Below are positions 25,701-36,742 of a DNA stretch of 64,000 bases, in pieces. Source of the stretch: Rotaria sordida (Eukaryota > Rotifera > Eurotatoria > Philodinida > Philodinidae); contig CAJNOL010000128.1 in the NCBI GenBank assembly GCA_905250125.1, forward strand, positions 124,001 through 188,000. Direction: 5' to 3'. Positions within the stretch are counted from its first letter, which is position 1, and every line of letters starts with the position of its first letter. Made by a program: the position numbers and the translations under genes. The notes under the pieces are model-generated. The model saw only the letters and a program-made list of their open reading frames with translations. It was not told the DNA's origin and searched no databases.

Positions 25701-26257
25701 AGAAATATTTACATTCTTTTTTTTTGAAACAAAGATTAGTTTTAATATTAAAATTTTTCTCATTTCTACGTATCCAAAAATAAACAATAGAACAAAAAAA
25801 AAAATTTCTTTTTTATATTCTAATCAACTTAATAAATGTTGTATTAGCAAGAATGAAAATATACTTTGTATGGTTTTATCTAAACTAAATCAAACGACGG
25901 TTGCTAAGAGTAACATATAAACGAGCTTTTTTTTCTAATAGGTAAAGTCTATAAATAATTCATCAAAATTAAAATTAGGTTATTTTTGGTATGACAAACT
26001 TATTTTATGAATATGAATAAATGATTATTTAGATTATATAAATGTAAAAAATAATCTCTTGACCAATATTCCAACAAATATTATTTTTTTTCTTTCGTTC
26101 TTATCAAGTCAGAAATAAAAATCACTACAATCTAGATCTCACCATCATCAGTTAAATTCACAATTGATGCTGCTGTTTGCTGTTGTTGTTGTTGTTGTTG
26201 TTGTTGCTGTTTATTTGCATCAAGATTTTTCGATAATTTATTAATATTGTCAATCAT
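19729..26257 (-). CDS. CCDC81: CCDC81 (HU-domain coiled-coil centrosome/cilium protein)
   Basis: Exons: 26257-26143, 24808-24695, 24640-24579, 24531-24103, 24041-23962, 23901-23789, 23722-23636, 23318-23093, 22190-21845, 21786-21742, 20796-20728, 20674-20505, 20427-20349, 20285-20065, 19996-19729; phases agree throughout, 807 residues (human about 650). N-terminal HU-like domains are recognised by the blocks IPGFGTFTF, VGNNKYLLIQRPVF, FAQTHGL and VEFTFSHIGKLQIRDGKVKMRF. Next is RPQTSDSVMSERE, a Ser/Thr-rich linker, the Cys-rich block CGHYGAGQELCYLCHQRAKRNIP, the YNLGIAEA block, and a long Arg/Gln/Glu-rich coiled coil. This order is that of animal CCDC81, a protein linked to centrosomes and cilia. 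The first exon (poly-Gln, about 10 Gln) is inferred: its GTGAGA donor joins in phase to 24808, but that acceptor lacks a pyrimidine tract. Translation could instead begin at the ATG at 24782. Introns carry two inverted-repeat elements (20809-21734, 22622-22992). Confidence 0.88.
20809..21734. mobile_element. Long-armed foldback/MITE filling a CCDC81 intron
   Basis: The ends are inverted copies: ACGAGAGAATGTTTTC at the left against the complement of GAAAAACATTCTTCCGTT at the right, continuing inwards through GATCATGCTGATTC / GAATCAGCATGATC and TCTTTATATGCT / AGCATATAAAGA for at least 120 bases. Inside is a second pair, GAGCATATCGAATTGC / GCAACTCGATATGCTC, and a third around 21335-21552. No transposase frame. 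The element occupies nearly the whole 945-base intron. Confidence 0.7.
22622..22992. mobile_element. MITE with about 120-bp inverted repeats and TA flanks
   Basis: Left end ACGGATGCGCTAGAAATAAT matches the complement of the right end (ATTATTCCTGGCGCACCCGT), and similarity continues through CATTTACTTAATAT, ATAAAACAAAATAT and AAAAGCTCTACAATTTACA. Flanked by TA on both sides (22620-22621 and 22993-22994), the usual Tc1/mariner-type target duplication. It has no coding capacity. Located in a CCDC81 intron. Confidence 0.85.
26180..26207 (-). repeat. CAA/CAG repeat coding poly-Gln
   Basis: Trinucleotide run in the putative first exon of CCDC81; read on the minus strand it gives about ten Gln codons. 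Confidence 0.85.
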
Positions 26258-26259
26258 AC

Positions 26260-26738
26260 TGCTATTGTCTAGAAATAAGCACGCTATGCAAAGTACATTG
26301 AGAAGAAAAAATGTAAGTGTAAGGATACTATTTCTGTTGCTCCTCTCTCAATCACTGTTCTTCAAGTTGATGTTTGTTTTGTAAATTAATTTTCTTGTGT
26401 ATACTCTCCTTGCATTATGTCTTTCATTTACATCCACATGTACCTTTGGTTGCTAAGCATTGAATGACAAAGAATATGGTTTATCATGAATAATAGATGT
26501 CGTTTATTAAATTTATACTACCATCTATAATTGATTCGCTTTTTTTTTTTTTATGATCATCATAATAAAAACAAAAATCTTTCAATGGTCAATTTGATAT
26601 ACTTACCAGTCGGTTGTTGTTAAACATTCGGTTTTAATTTAGATAAAAAAAAAACAAAACAAAAAATTTTTTTTTTCCTTTTTGCTTTTCAGAATATATG
26701 ATGTCAATACTTTTGTTTCTTACTCATATTAGTTAAGA
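26260..26738. promoter_or_regulatory. Shared upstream region of CCDC81 and casein kinase 1 gamma
   Basis: The two genes start head to head. On the minus strand a non-coding first exon ending at a strong donor (CTG|GTAAGT at about 26607) may feed the acceptor at 26270, so the transcription starts could be under 200 bases apart, near 26630-26730. T- and A-rich runs occur at 26640-26690. No TATA box recognised. This is inference from gene arrangement. Confidence 0.4.
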
Positions 26739-29700
26739 ATGGACGGAAGTGAGACAATAAATCATAATAATTCAAAACAACATGGAAATCAGTTATCTGG
26801 TGCTGCATTACAAGCATCAACTGTATCGATTATACCAAGTGATATACGTACAGGAGCACGTGGAGCAGGTTTAGCAGTAGGTGTTAATAATAATTTAATG
26901 ACAACAGACAAATCTAATGAAACAACAACAACATCGACATCAGCTGCTGTTACAAGTGGTTCAGGACCAAATGCTATGCTTATGGTTGGACCCAATTTTC
27001 GTGTTGGAAAACGAATTGGTGCAGGAAATTTTGGAGAAATTCGATTAGGTTAAACGAAAAGAAAAATTGTTTCAATACAACAACTTTTTTTCATTGTTTC
27101 TTTTTTAGGAAAAAATTTGTATAATAATGAACATGTAGCAATTAAACTAGTAATTGATAAAAAAAAATAAATAAAAGTAAAAACTTTCTATTTGAACAAA
27201 TGTTTTGTTTTTATTTTAAAGGAACCGATGAAATCTCGCGCACCACAACTTCATCTTGAATATCGTTTCTATCGACAACTTGGAACTAGTGGTTAGTTAA
27301 AAAATCCAAAAAAGGAAAATTTTTATTGATTTATTTGTGTTTAATTTGGTAGAGGGTATTCCACAAGTACATTATTTTGGACCATGTGGTAAATATAATG
27401 CATTAGTAGTTGAATTACTTGGCCCATCACTTGAAGATCTATTTGATAATTGCGATCGAAAATTTTCACTTAAAACCGTCCTTATGATTGCTATACAATT
27501 GGTATACAAAAAAAAAACGACACTAAGATGTTTAATAAATATTTTTTACTTTAATTTAATAGATAACTCGTATGGAATATGTTCATTCAAAAAATCTTAT
27601 CTATCGAGAGTAAATTTATTTGAAAAAAATTAAGATTTTTTTTTTTTAGAAATAATCTTTTTTCTTTTATTTGTTGAAGTGTTAAACCAGAAAATTTTCT
27701 TATTGGACGTTCGTCTACGAAAAAACAACATCTTATACATATTATTGATTTTGGCTTAGCCAAAGAATATATTGATCCTGATACTGGTCGACATATTCCA
27801 TTTCGTGAACATAAAAGTTTGACTGGTTAGTTTGATTTATTAAAAGAAAAACAATTTAGTTTTGTTTTTTTATACTCAAAATTTGAATAGGTACAGCAAG
27901 ATATATGAGTATTAATACACATCTTGGGAAAGGTAAGTAATTTATTCTTGTTTTTAATTTATATATATATATATATTCTTATTGTTATTTTAGAACAAAG
28001 TCGTCGAGATGATCTTGAAGCATTGGGGCATATGTTTATGTATTTTTTACGTGGCAGTTTACCGGTATGAAAAATTTCAATGATAAAAATTATTCTTTCA
28101 TAATTAAATTAAAAATATATTATCAATCGATTAATTTTAATAAATGGAATAGTTACTCTTTTTTTTTTAACGATTTTTTTTGTGGGTCGTACAAAGACAT
28201 TGTAAAAGAATGTTTGTTGAGAATATGAGATATAATATTATCGATATGAAATCTGAGTAGACATACACAAGGCGTGTTTAAAATTGATCAGATGCCCCTG
28301 ACCGATCGTTTTGTTTTTCTAGTATGTCAAGATAGTTTCCACCGATTGAATTACAATTTTCTCCAACTTATAGCTCTGTTTTCATAATTTATCAGTTCTC
28401 TATGTCATATCTTTATTATACTAGACTAGAAATACTAAAAATGGTTGAATATTGTACTTTGCCTTCGAATGAAAAGAAACGTTAGGAAAATATTTTTATG
28501 AAGTTCCACTAGCTGTTTAATCCAAATGTTGTAAATAAAATACGAGATTTTTATTCGTGATATGTTCTTATATTATTGCGAGCGATTTATGATCAATTTT
28601 AAGCGAAATCAAAGCACATTGTTTTTTGTAGACTAAATAAATACATGACATTGAGAGGTGATAAGCTATAAAAATGGGCTACATTCAAGGATGTCCCTTC
28701 CAACCTTGAAAAATTCTTGTTTTTCTGCATATTGTTTTTTCTTTGATCACCAAACCTTCAAAAAATGGTGCAATCGCTTCCTATCCAATTCAGACTGCCT
28801 CAGAACGCTCCTGGTTATATTTTAACGAAAATTGCATTTCAATCGATGAAAATCATCTTGACATATTAGAAAAATAAGACGATCAATTAGATGTATGATT
28901 GACTTTGTGCTGTATTCAACATGAATTAAAATAAATTAAGAATGGTTTTTCTGTTGTCTTTATTTAGTGGCAAGGCTTAAAAGCTGAGACATTAAAAGAA
29001 CGTTATCAAAAAATTGGTGATACTAAACGTGCAACTCATATTGATGTTTTATGTCAAAATCATCCTGGTAAATAAAACAATAAAAATCTAAAATAGTTTT
29101 CTTCAAAAAAAGTTTTTTCTTTTTTTGTATATTTCCAGAAGAATTTAGTAAATATTTAAAATATGTTCGAAATTTAGATTTTTTTGAAACTCCAAATGTA
29201 AGTTCAAATTTAAATTGAAAAAAAAAACAAAACAAATTTATTTTGTGATTATTTTTTCTATTCTTTTAGTATGAATACTTAAGAAAATTATTTAAAGATT
29301 TAATGGATTCACGCAATTATGTATGTGATTATAATTTTGATTGGGTAGAGAAAGTACAGCCGTTTGCAAATAAAGTATGTGAATATTTGCATTTTATCAC
29401 TAAAAAAAAATATTTATCTTATTAACAGACTGATGGAAAATCTCAATATCAATCAACAAATCAACATAATATTCCATCCAGTCCAGTACCGCGACCAACG
29501 AATAAAGTAAGTATAAAAATAATTGTAAAAAAAAAAAAGTTTAATTTAATCAATAAGAATATGATAAAATAAAAAAAAAAGACTTTTCTCCCTCCCTCTC
29601 AGACGACCTTTATAAATACTCATCTTTCACCATCAACACAGCAAGTGCATGGCTCAATGCAGGTATATTCATATAAATCTCGTCTGTCAACCTATTATTT

Positions 29701-30451
29701 ATTGTTTTCTGTTCCTCGAAGTTTCTTATTTGTTTGCAATATAAATAAATTTTCTTTGGTCGTTGTCATTAGCTAACGCTTTTTTTTTCTTTTATTAAAT
29801 TTTAATTTCAAAAGAAATCAATTGTAATATCTTTATTTTTTTTCTTTCATAGCCGATTAATATTCCTGATGATGATAATGAAAGAACCGGTCGTGATCGA
29901 GAAAATGCAAATATCATCCCATCATCATCTTTGCCTAATCCTGAAGTTATTAGTGATACAAAGTAAGCATAAAAAATGATTTATTATTAGTTTTAATGAC
30001 TCGCTTGAGATTTTTGGTGAAGGATTTTAATATATACAGAAAAATCATAAATATATATGTATATATATTTATTCTAGGCGTAAAAATGTTGATGGAAAAG
30101 TATTTCAGAATGACGAAAATTCGACTAGTAAAATGTAAGAATTAGACATAGATAATTAAACAAAATTCTTGGTTGATGTAATGATTTAAAAAAAAAACGA
30201 ACGGGAAATTGATTTTTTTATAGATATTGGAAAAAATGGCTTGTATTATTTGTGTAGGTGTCAATTAAATAAAAAGAAACATATAGATTATAAAGAATAT
30301 ATATATATATTTAGCTGCTAAGAATTATATTTTGTTTTTCAAATCTTTTTGATAAAAGTATGAAGAGTTTGTATTATTATTATTGTTTAGGTGTTGCTGT
30401 TTCTTTCATCGTCGTACGAGACCGACGAATATAAAACAATCAAGAAAATAG
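26739..30451 (+). CDS. CSNK1G: Casein kinase 1 gamma
   Basis: Membrane-anchored Ser/Thr kinase that phosphorylates, among others, Wnt co-receptor LRP6. Exons: 26739-27048, 27109-27146, 27222-27291, 27353-27501, 27563-27609, 27680-27825, 27891-27932, 27994-28064, 28968-29067, 29139-29197, 29270-29374, 29429-29506, 29603-29662, 29853-29962, 30078-30134, 30391-30451; in phase, 500 residues. A low-complexity N-terminus of about 85 residues precedes the kinase: [44 protein letters not shown], then [19 protein letters not shown] and [22 protein letters not shown], near-identical to animal CK1 gamma. The last exon encodes CCCFFHRR, the cysteine cluster that is palmitoylated in this subfamily. An alternative last exon at 30224-30257 is also in phase and would end [11 protein letters not shown], without the cysteines. 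The intron 28065-28967 carries an inverted-repeat element. Confidence 0.96.
28265..28910. mobile_element. Foldback-type inverted repeat in a CK1 gamma intron
   Basis: Left arm GATCGTTTTGTTTTTCTAGT followed by TGTCAAGATAG and CGATTGAATTACAATTTTC pairs with the complement of the right arm near 28800-28890 (GATCGTCTTATTTTTCTAAT, ATGTCAAGATG, CGATTGAAATGCAATTTTC). Arms are about 85% alike over some 80 bases; outer borders are uncertain and no target duplication was found. No open frame. Confidence 0.6.
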
Positions 30452-30974
30452 TTTTCGTTAAATAGCATGATTTGTTTAAGAACAGTTATGGCTTGTAAGA
30501 TAAAATTTTGATATCTCATAAGAAGATTTGTTTTATTTTTATTTGATTTTGTTTTATTTGATTAGTGTTGTCAATGGGATTCTGTTTCATTTTCGTACAG
30601 TGAATTTTGACGTCGGACAAAAGCAAAAAAAAACCTGCAAATGATCACTGTTTTTCCTTATTATTTTTGCTCTCTCTTTTTTCTTTTCTTTTGTCAATCG
30701 GCACTGTGGATGATAAAATTCATCATTTCTATCTTTCTCTTAAAAAAAATTTTTTTTTTTTTTTTGTTTGTTGTTATTGAGTGTGTATCATTGTACTTGA
30801 ATTTTCATTTTTCTTGTCTTCTATATCAACCTGCCCACTGTTAAAACTTTTCGCTTTTGCCTTTTCTTCTTTTTTTTCCTCTTTCTTTTTTTTTCTGCTC
30901 ATGTCTGTGCTTGAGTGTGCTTTTTTTTAAAGCGGAAAACAAAAGAAAGATGAAATATTTTTTATTTCTATCGA

Positions 30975-31016
<42 letters not shown>

Positions 31017-33284
31017 TATTGTATAAAAGAAAAATTATAATAGATTACAGATGATACATGTTATATCAATTCTATATAATAAGATTGATAAGAAGACGCA
31101 TATAATTTTTATGTTATTATTTAAAAGAGTAATTGTGCATGCTTTGTTGGCAGATTGTGTTGTTTTTTTTCTTGTATTTATTATTGATAGAGATATATGT
31201 TTTTTTTTCTTAATGTTCTTTTCGTTATTATTGTCATTTTATATTCGCTACAGAGTACTTTCCCATTTCTAGACGATTCATTAGCAAAAATTTGACATTT
31301 TCCGGTCTGACAGATATCGATGAGTAGTGCAAAATTAATCATAGGTTAAGTGTTCTCGAATGATTCGCTGGAGAAGATAATCAGGTCCTAAAGGTTAGAA
31401 ATCAGTGAACCTTATCGTCCTCTTTTCCAAACAACAAACGTAATATAGAGCTGAAAATGTTTTTTACAAGTACTAGATACTGTCTAGGGTGCCTAGATCT
31501 CTTTTTTTTTTGTTTATTCTCATATCATTCTATTCGAATAATAATATTCATAGTACCCTCAAAAATATGTGCCTTTTTAAAAACCTTGGCAAGATTAGGA
31601 TTTTTTTATATTTTGAACAAAAATTATTATTATTCAAAAGTTCGAACTCAATCGGACATATTGTATTTAAGAAACGGAGGCAATTTTCTACTAATTTGTT
31701 TTTCGCTAAAGTCTCATTTTTTAGCAAGAGCAAAATAATCTGAAAATTACGATGTTTTCTTTTCAGAGAAAATGTTCCACCTGCTGAAATTTGTTGACTT
31801 TTATATTTGTAATCATATATAATCCAAATAATATAAGTAATAGCAAACCTATCTTTTATTCTATTCGAAAATAGCATATTACAACTCGAAGATTGGAAAT
31901 TAAAATCTATCAATCGTAACGAGCTATACTTTTGAATTGTCATTTAAGGTCTACGCACAATAAAGATATGCACTGCTATACATTTCTTATTGAATGAGGT
32001 TTCATTGCACCTAACAATAACTGCAGAATTTTTTTTTGTTCATATTTGTAGCACCATTTTATTTTTGAACATGCGTGTATAAATAAGACATAACTAGAGA
32101 TACATGTCATACGTACAGAATGTCAGTTTCGATTTTAACCTATTTTGTAATAAAAATTTGCACTCAGAAGAAAGGATGACTAAGCGATGAAAGCAACACT
32201 TTCAGCTTCTTGTTTTTCTAATGAACAATTCAGATGTTAGAAATTGAGTTAGACCATTGGATCTCATATTTCGATTGCACATGACTCATTTCGATATTGT
32301 TGATTTTCGACAGCGTTTTGCTATGTAGTGTTTTTATGGAAAATTTTATCTTCCTTCTTCAAAAAGCTTCTCAAAATTCTACAAAATGATACCATTGTGT
32401 TGAATGTAATGTATAAATAAGACACTCTAGTCAAACGAGTAAGGTTCATAAGTACCAAAATTTACCATGTTTGACGGATTTTAGTCAAAATAATAATCAT
32501 GTGTCCTTTCAAAACAAACGATATAGAAATCAATATAGAAAATTGTGTTGATATATATATGTCGTAAAATCTGCCGATAACTTTTATTTTCATCCAAAAA
32601 TTTAGCTCTAGTCTTTCCTCAAGATTATGATGAAAACTAAAACCAGTCAAAATGACAGATGAATAAATAATAAAAACTATCTTTTGATTAATTTCATTTT
32701 CCGGCATAATTGTGAAGAGGTAAGAGCTGAATTTGCCCATGAAAATGAAAGTTCTTGTAGGATTTTGTGAAAGATATATATCGACTCATTTTTCTATGCG
32801 GACTCCAAATATAGTATCGGTTTGGTAGTAAGACTAATTATTCTGACAATAATCGATGAAATATTAGTCAAATATGGCACCTTTTGGCTCTCGAGATCAT
32901 TACACATTCGAGTTAAGTATCTTTTCCAGAAGGGAGTTTTGCAATGACTCAGTAGATATACTTTATTCTCTTCTTTTTTTTATTTATTTTGAAAAATATA
33001 TATAATAATGTAACGTTTCGTTGTTTGAAAAACAACTTCTTCAGATAAAATTCTGTCTAATTCGAATGGCAATTGACTTCTGACATTTAAAATAACTAAT
33101 AAGAAAATAATAAACTCAATTTTTGGAAAGAACTAATTTCATCGTTTAACGACTACTGCCCCCTGTCTTGCGAATTTGACTAATATGCTAAACTTACGAT
33201 TGTTGTTGATAAATACTATTCAAAAGTTTATTATTCATATTTGATGAACAAATTGGAATATCAAAATTCAATTAAAATATTTTT
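30452..33284. other. Non-genic region with (TA)n tract
   Basis: Begins with the 3' flank of CK1 gamma, then T-rich low-complexity sequence and a (TA)n run at 30975-31012. Open frames at 30641-31272 and 31457-31943 are T-rich or antisense pairs with no recognisable protein. Nothing else seen. Confidence 0.5.
30975..31012. repeat. (TA)n microsatellite
   Basis: About 18 TA units downstream of CK1 gamma. Confidence 0.9.
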
Positions 33285-34170
33285 AAAACCTTTAAAATTC
33301 TTTGTATATGTTTATGATCAAGACAATCAAGATTAAATGTATCAATAACACGAAAACTCTTATCAAAAAAAAAAAAAAAGAAAATTATTCTTTTGTTTTC
33401 AAATTATGTTCATTATTTTGTTTTCATTATACTTCTTTTTTAACAATCAAGTATTATTCTTCAAGCAATACTTGAATCAAATAAATCCATATTACCGAGA
33501 CAATTTAAAGCTACTGCATAGAATTCAAGTGTTGGTTTTACATTTATATTTACGTATTTTTTCAAATAATTTTTATAATGCTATAAGGTTACCCTAAAAA
33601 TAAACATAAAATCAATCGATAAATAATCCAAATTATTTTAATAATAACTTTATCTGTATAAGCAAAATAAAATAGATTAAAAATATGTATATTTGTTACA
33701 TAACACCAAGCAGGATGTTTCATTGTTTGTCTTCTTTCTTGATCAGCTAATAATTCACTACGTAATCGACGAACTTGATTTAATTAAATCAAATCATAAT
33801 AGTAAGAAAAAAATAACGGAAAAAATCAAACAAATCTTTTGACATCGGCATAAGCTTGTAACATACAGTTGAATTCATTATGTATATGCATAAATCTTAT
33901 CTGTTCACCTATATATTTATGCAAAACTACTTAATAATTCATTTAATGTTTAAATCATCATCATTAAAACTCATTTCTTCTAATAATGATGGAAGTAAAT
34001 GTTTCATTTAATTCTGAATTTTCTTGTTCTTTTTCAACTGTTAGATTTTCATCATATACGTTAGTAGCTACTATAGGTGATTAATGTTCGTCAATAGATA
34101 TTCTACAATTGAGGCTTTTACTTAATTCATTTATTCGATCTGATAGAGTTGGAAAAGGAGAAGGAGAAGT
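33285..34170 (-). pseudogene. Decayed gene, probably mitochondrial RNA polymerase (POLRMT) N-terminal region
   Basis: Reading down from 34170 the minus strand gives broken blocks: RINELSKSLN; SLLEEMSFNDDDLNI; IGEQIRFMHIHNEFNCMLQA; QVRRLRSELLADQERRQTMK; then, after a TTTTTAG acceptor-like site near 33595, GNLIAL-stop-KLFEKIRKY, a frame change, VKPTLEFYAVALNCLGNMDL; and finally VIDTFNLDCLDHKHIQRILK. The block KLFEKI...KPTLEFYAVALNCLGNMD fits the PPR-like segment of animal POLRMT (helix, then PDLLSYAAALQCMGRQD). Stops and frame changes occur in most blocks, so the gene is dead, although splice-like sites between blocks survive. The POLRMT call rests mainly on one block. Confidence 0.42.
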
Positions 34171-34365
34171 TGAAAAATAAATAAGATTTTCTATAAAGAT
34201 TTGGAGAAAAATAATATAAGATATGATTAAAAAAAACTTTCTGGTTTCATTAACGGTAGTTTGATTGTCATCTATAAAAATTTAGTAGACTGATTATGAA
34301 GACATATTCTATATTGAAGAAAAAACTCAAGATAGATTCTTTAAATGATTCTCTGAATTTGAATT

Positions 34366-34710
34366 CGAGAATTACAGGAATTTTTGCCCGGACTTAAATT
34401 AACCTCGTTAATCTCTATAAAAAACCTTATTTCTTGTGTTACATTCTGTAGTGCTAAGCAGTACACATTTTCATTACAACGACTTGCTCAATAAGATGGT
34501 ACAATGCTTGGTAGGACGACATAGTGATCTGGGTGTGGATCACTTCCTCACAGACCCTCACTTACATCTACGCCATTTTGCTAAGCAATATCTCTTAATG
34601 AGAGTAAATACTGCTCAGTACTACGGAATGTAACAACTGATTAAATGGATTAGGCTTTTATAGGGATTAATAAGGTTAATTTAAGCCTGAGTTGAAATTC
34701 CGGCTCCTTC
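34366..34710. mobile_element. MITE/foldback, 345 bp, arms over 100 bp
   Basis: Left arm blocks GGAATTTTTGCC, GACTTAAATTAACC, TTAATCTCTATAAAA, TGTTACATTCTGTAGTGCTA pair with right-arm complements (GGAATTTCAACT, GGCTTAAATTAACC, TTAATCCCTATAAAA, TGTTACATTCCGTAGTACTG), and similarity runs further in (ACTTGCTCAATAAG / CTTAGCAAAATGGC region). The only open frame, at 34436-34633, lies within the arms and is not a real gene. Confidence 0.8.
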
Positions 34711-35021
34711 AACTCTACATCAGATAGTAAGTTCCTATTTGTAGGGAATTTGAATGAAATGATTATGAAAAAAAATTCATAGAAATGTAATTCAATGGTT
34801 GTGAGACATAAGCGCAAGAGATTGATTTTAAAGTAAAAGATATATGGAAATGATGTTTTTAGTGTTGGATTAGATGAGAAAATTCATTTTCATCTTTTGA
34901 ACTTTTCTAATAAAAATAAAATTCTTAGTACAACCTAATCCCAAACTAGGGATCACACTCCTTCAATTGAGTGTGTACAAAGAAATTAGAGTTATACCTA
35001 TCGTCGATATTTATTCTAGAC

Positions 35022-35306
35022 TAGAGATGTGTGGGATCGAAACTACGAGCAAAAATGCCGTTCAAATTAGAACAAAAGATTATAGTTATATATTCTATGA
35101 TTATAAATGAATTATCTTATAAATAATATCAATCAGAACATAATTCTAGAGAGATATATTAGCCGTCGACTACGTAAATAAAAAAAGTGTGTATTGAAAA
35201 ACTTAGATGCTATACGAATAAACTATAGAATAGTTTTCTCTAGAATGTAACCGGAACCGGTAGGAAAAGTTATCGGAACCGAAATACTTGATTCCGCACA
35301 TCTCTA
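35022..35306. mobile_element. hAT-like MITE with 8-bp target duplication
   Basis: Terminal inverted repeats TAGAGATGTGTGGGATC (left) and the complement TAGAGATGTGCGGAATC (right). Immediately outside are TTCTAGAC (35014-35021) and TTGTAGAC (35307-35314), an 8-base target duplication with one mismatch, the size made by hAT transposases. The interior of about 250 bases has no open frame. Confidence 0.75.
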
Positions 35307-35314
35307 TTGTAGAC

Positions 35315-36449
35315 ATTTGCATTTGTATTGCATAGATTCTATCATCAATTATTTAATGATGTACAGAAATTGGTGTTGTTCTGCACATCAAAAAACCTTA
35401 ATAGACGAAAATATCACTCATAATCTCTAGGATTATGAAAGATCTAATTTTCTCACTAAAGTGTTCGATATCTGTTTCATCAAATAGAAAGAGTTTCCCG
35501 TGTTCCACATTTGTTCGCACTATAAGCCGACCATTTGAGTCATGCTTGGAATAGGACCAATCAATTTTTGTTTTATTGATTTTTAGGGCATTAAAACTGA
35601 TTATTTCGCTTGTTTTTAACGAATTCTATGACTTCAATAACCAAGAGATATGAGCATGAAAGTCTTCAATTGATGAATTTCTAATCGTCGTCAAAATTTC
35701 AGCTCTAAATATTTAGCTAATACTTTCCATCGTGCAATGAGAGCCTCGGATCATTTTAAATGAATTTATCATGCTCACCAATAGTTAGTCAAGTACTAGA
35801 AGTTAATTTCGATTTAAACGAAATATTTTTTCACCTGAAAATGTCAAGTTCACCTTTCTACATTATTTTCCATCGACTCTAGTTTTCAGTTCATGCTTTC
35901 ATTACAAAATATGAGAGAAAAATGACGTTCTATTGTTAAAATCTTGCCAACTACTAATATCATGCAACTATGAAAATAACCTTAAAATATGAAGTCTAAT
36001 ATAAAAACCGTACGTTTTCATTCACTTTATCTTTCTGTCGGCAATAATATCCTTTTACGAATTAAAATATCTTTCAACAGTATTAAAGAATTATGCCAAA
36101 CAGGAACAGATCAAACTTATCAATTCCTATACAGAAATCAGATCATCATTGAGAAAAAGTCAACCAAGACATAGTACAACTGTTATCCAGTATTACTAGT
36201 TTCTGTGCATTTCTACATGAAATATTTTGAAAGAAATCTTCGTTCATTTTGAATATTAGCACATATGAAACGTGACAAACGAACGAAATAACTGTTTGAA
36301 GTGATAAATCATTTTTGATTTCAGAATCTATGCAGTAGATAGATACCAGTAAGATATGAAATGTCTTAAAAGGATAAATATCCATAGACTTTTTTTCTGA
36401 AGTTATAGTAATTTTACTGAAATTTTGGGTTAGAGTACAGTATATATCC
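35315..36449. other. Non-genic stretch
   Basis: A/T-rich sequence without supported gene or repeat. Confidence 0.4.
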
Positions 36450-36742
36450 TCGAATCAAATGATGACATTTCGACATGATATTTTTACCCTCCGATAGATC
36501 TTTTTGTAATTAGTATGTACAAAAGATGTCAGTACAGAAAAAATGTTTTCTTTGTGGAGTTACTGAATTTTCAAAAATTTGAGATTCTCACGCCTTTCAT
36601 GGGATATGAATGCTTATTTTTGAAAATTCAATAATTCTCTGAAAGAAATATTTTTTCGATGCTGACATTTTCTGTACATACTGATCACAATTAGATCTCC
36701 TCGTGAACAAAATTGCAGGTCGAAATACTATCATTCGATTTG
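36450..36742. mobile_element. Foldback element, 293 bp
   Basis: Left blocks CGAATCAAATGATGACATTTCGAC, AGATCTTTTTGTAATTAGTATGTACA and GAATTTTCAAAAAT pair with complements of the right arm (AATCGAATGATAGTATTTCGAC, AGATCTAATTGTGATCAGTATGTACA, GAATTTTCAAAAAT). Nearly the whole element is arm; the loop is about 30 bases near 36590. No coding capacity. Confidence 0.75.

Noticed and set aside
31457..31943. Overlapping frames on both strands of 84-131 residues
   Set aside because: Low-complexity Phe/Ile/Lys-rich composition, no domain, and frames on both strands at the same place suggest chance.
34436..34633. 65-residue plus-strand frame
   Set aside because: Lies inside the inverted arms of a MITE and has no family similarity.
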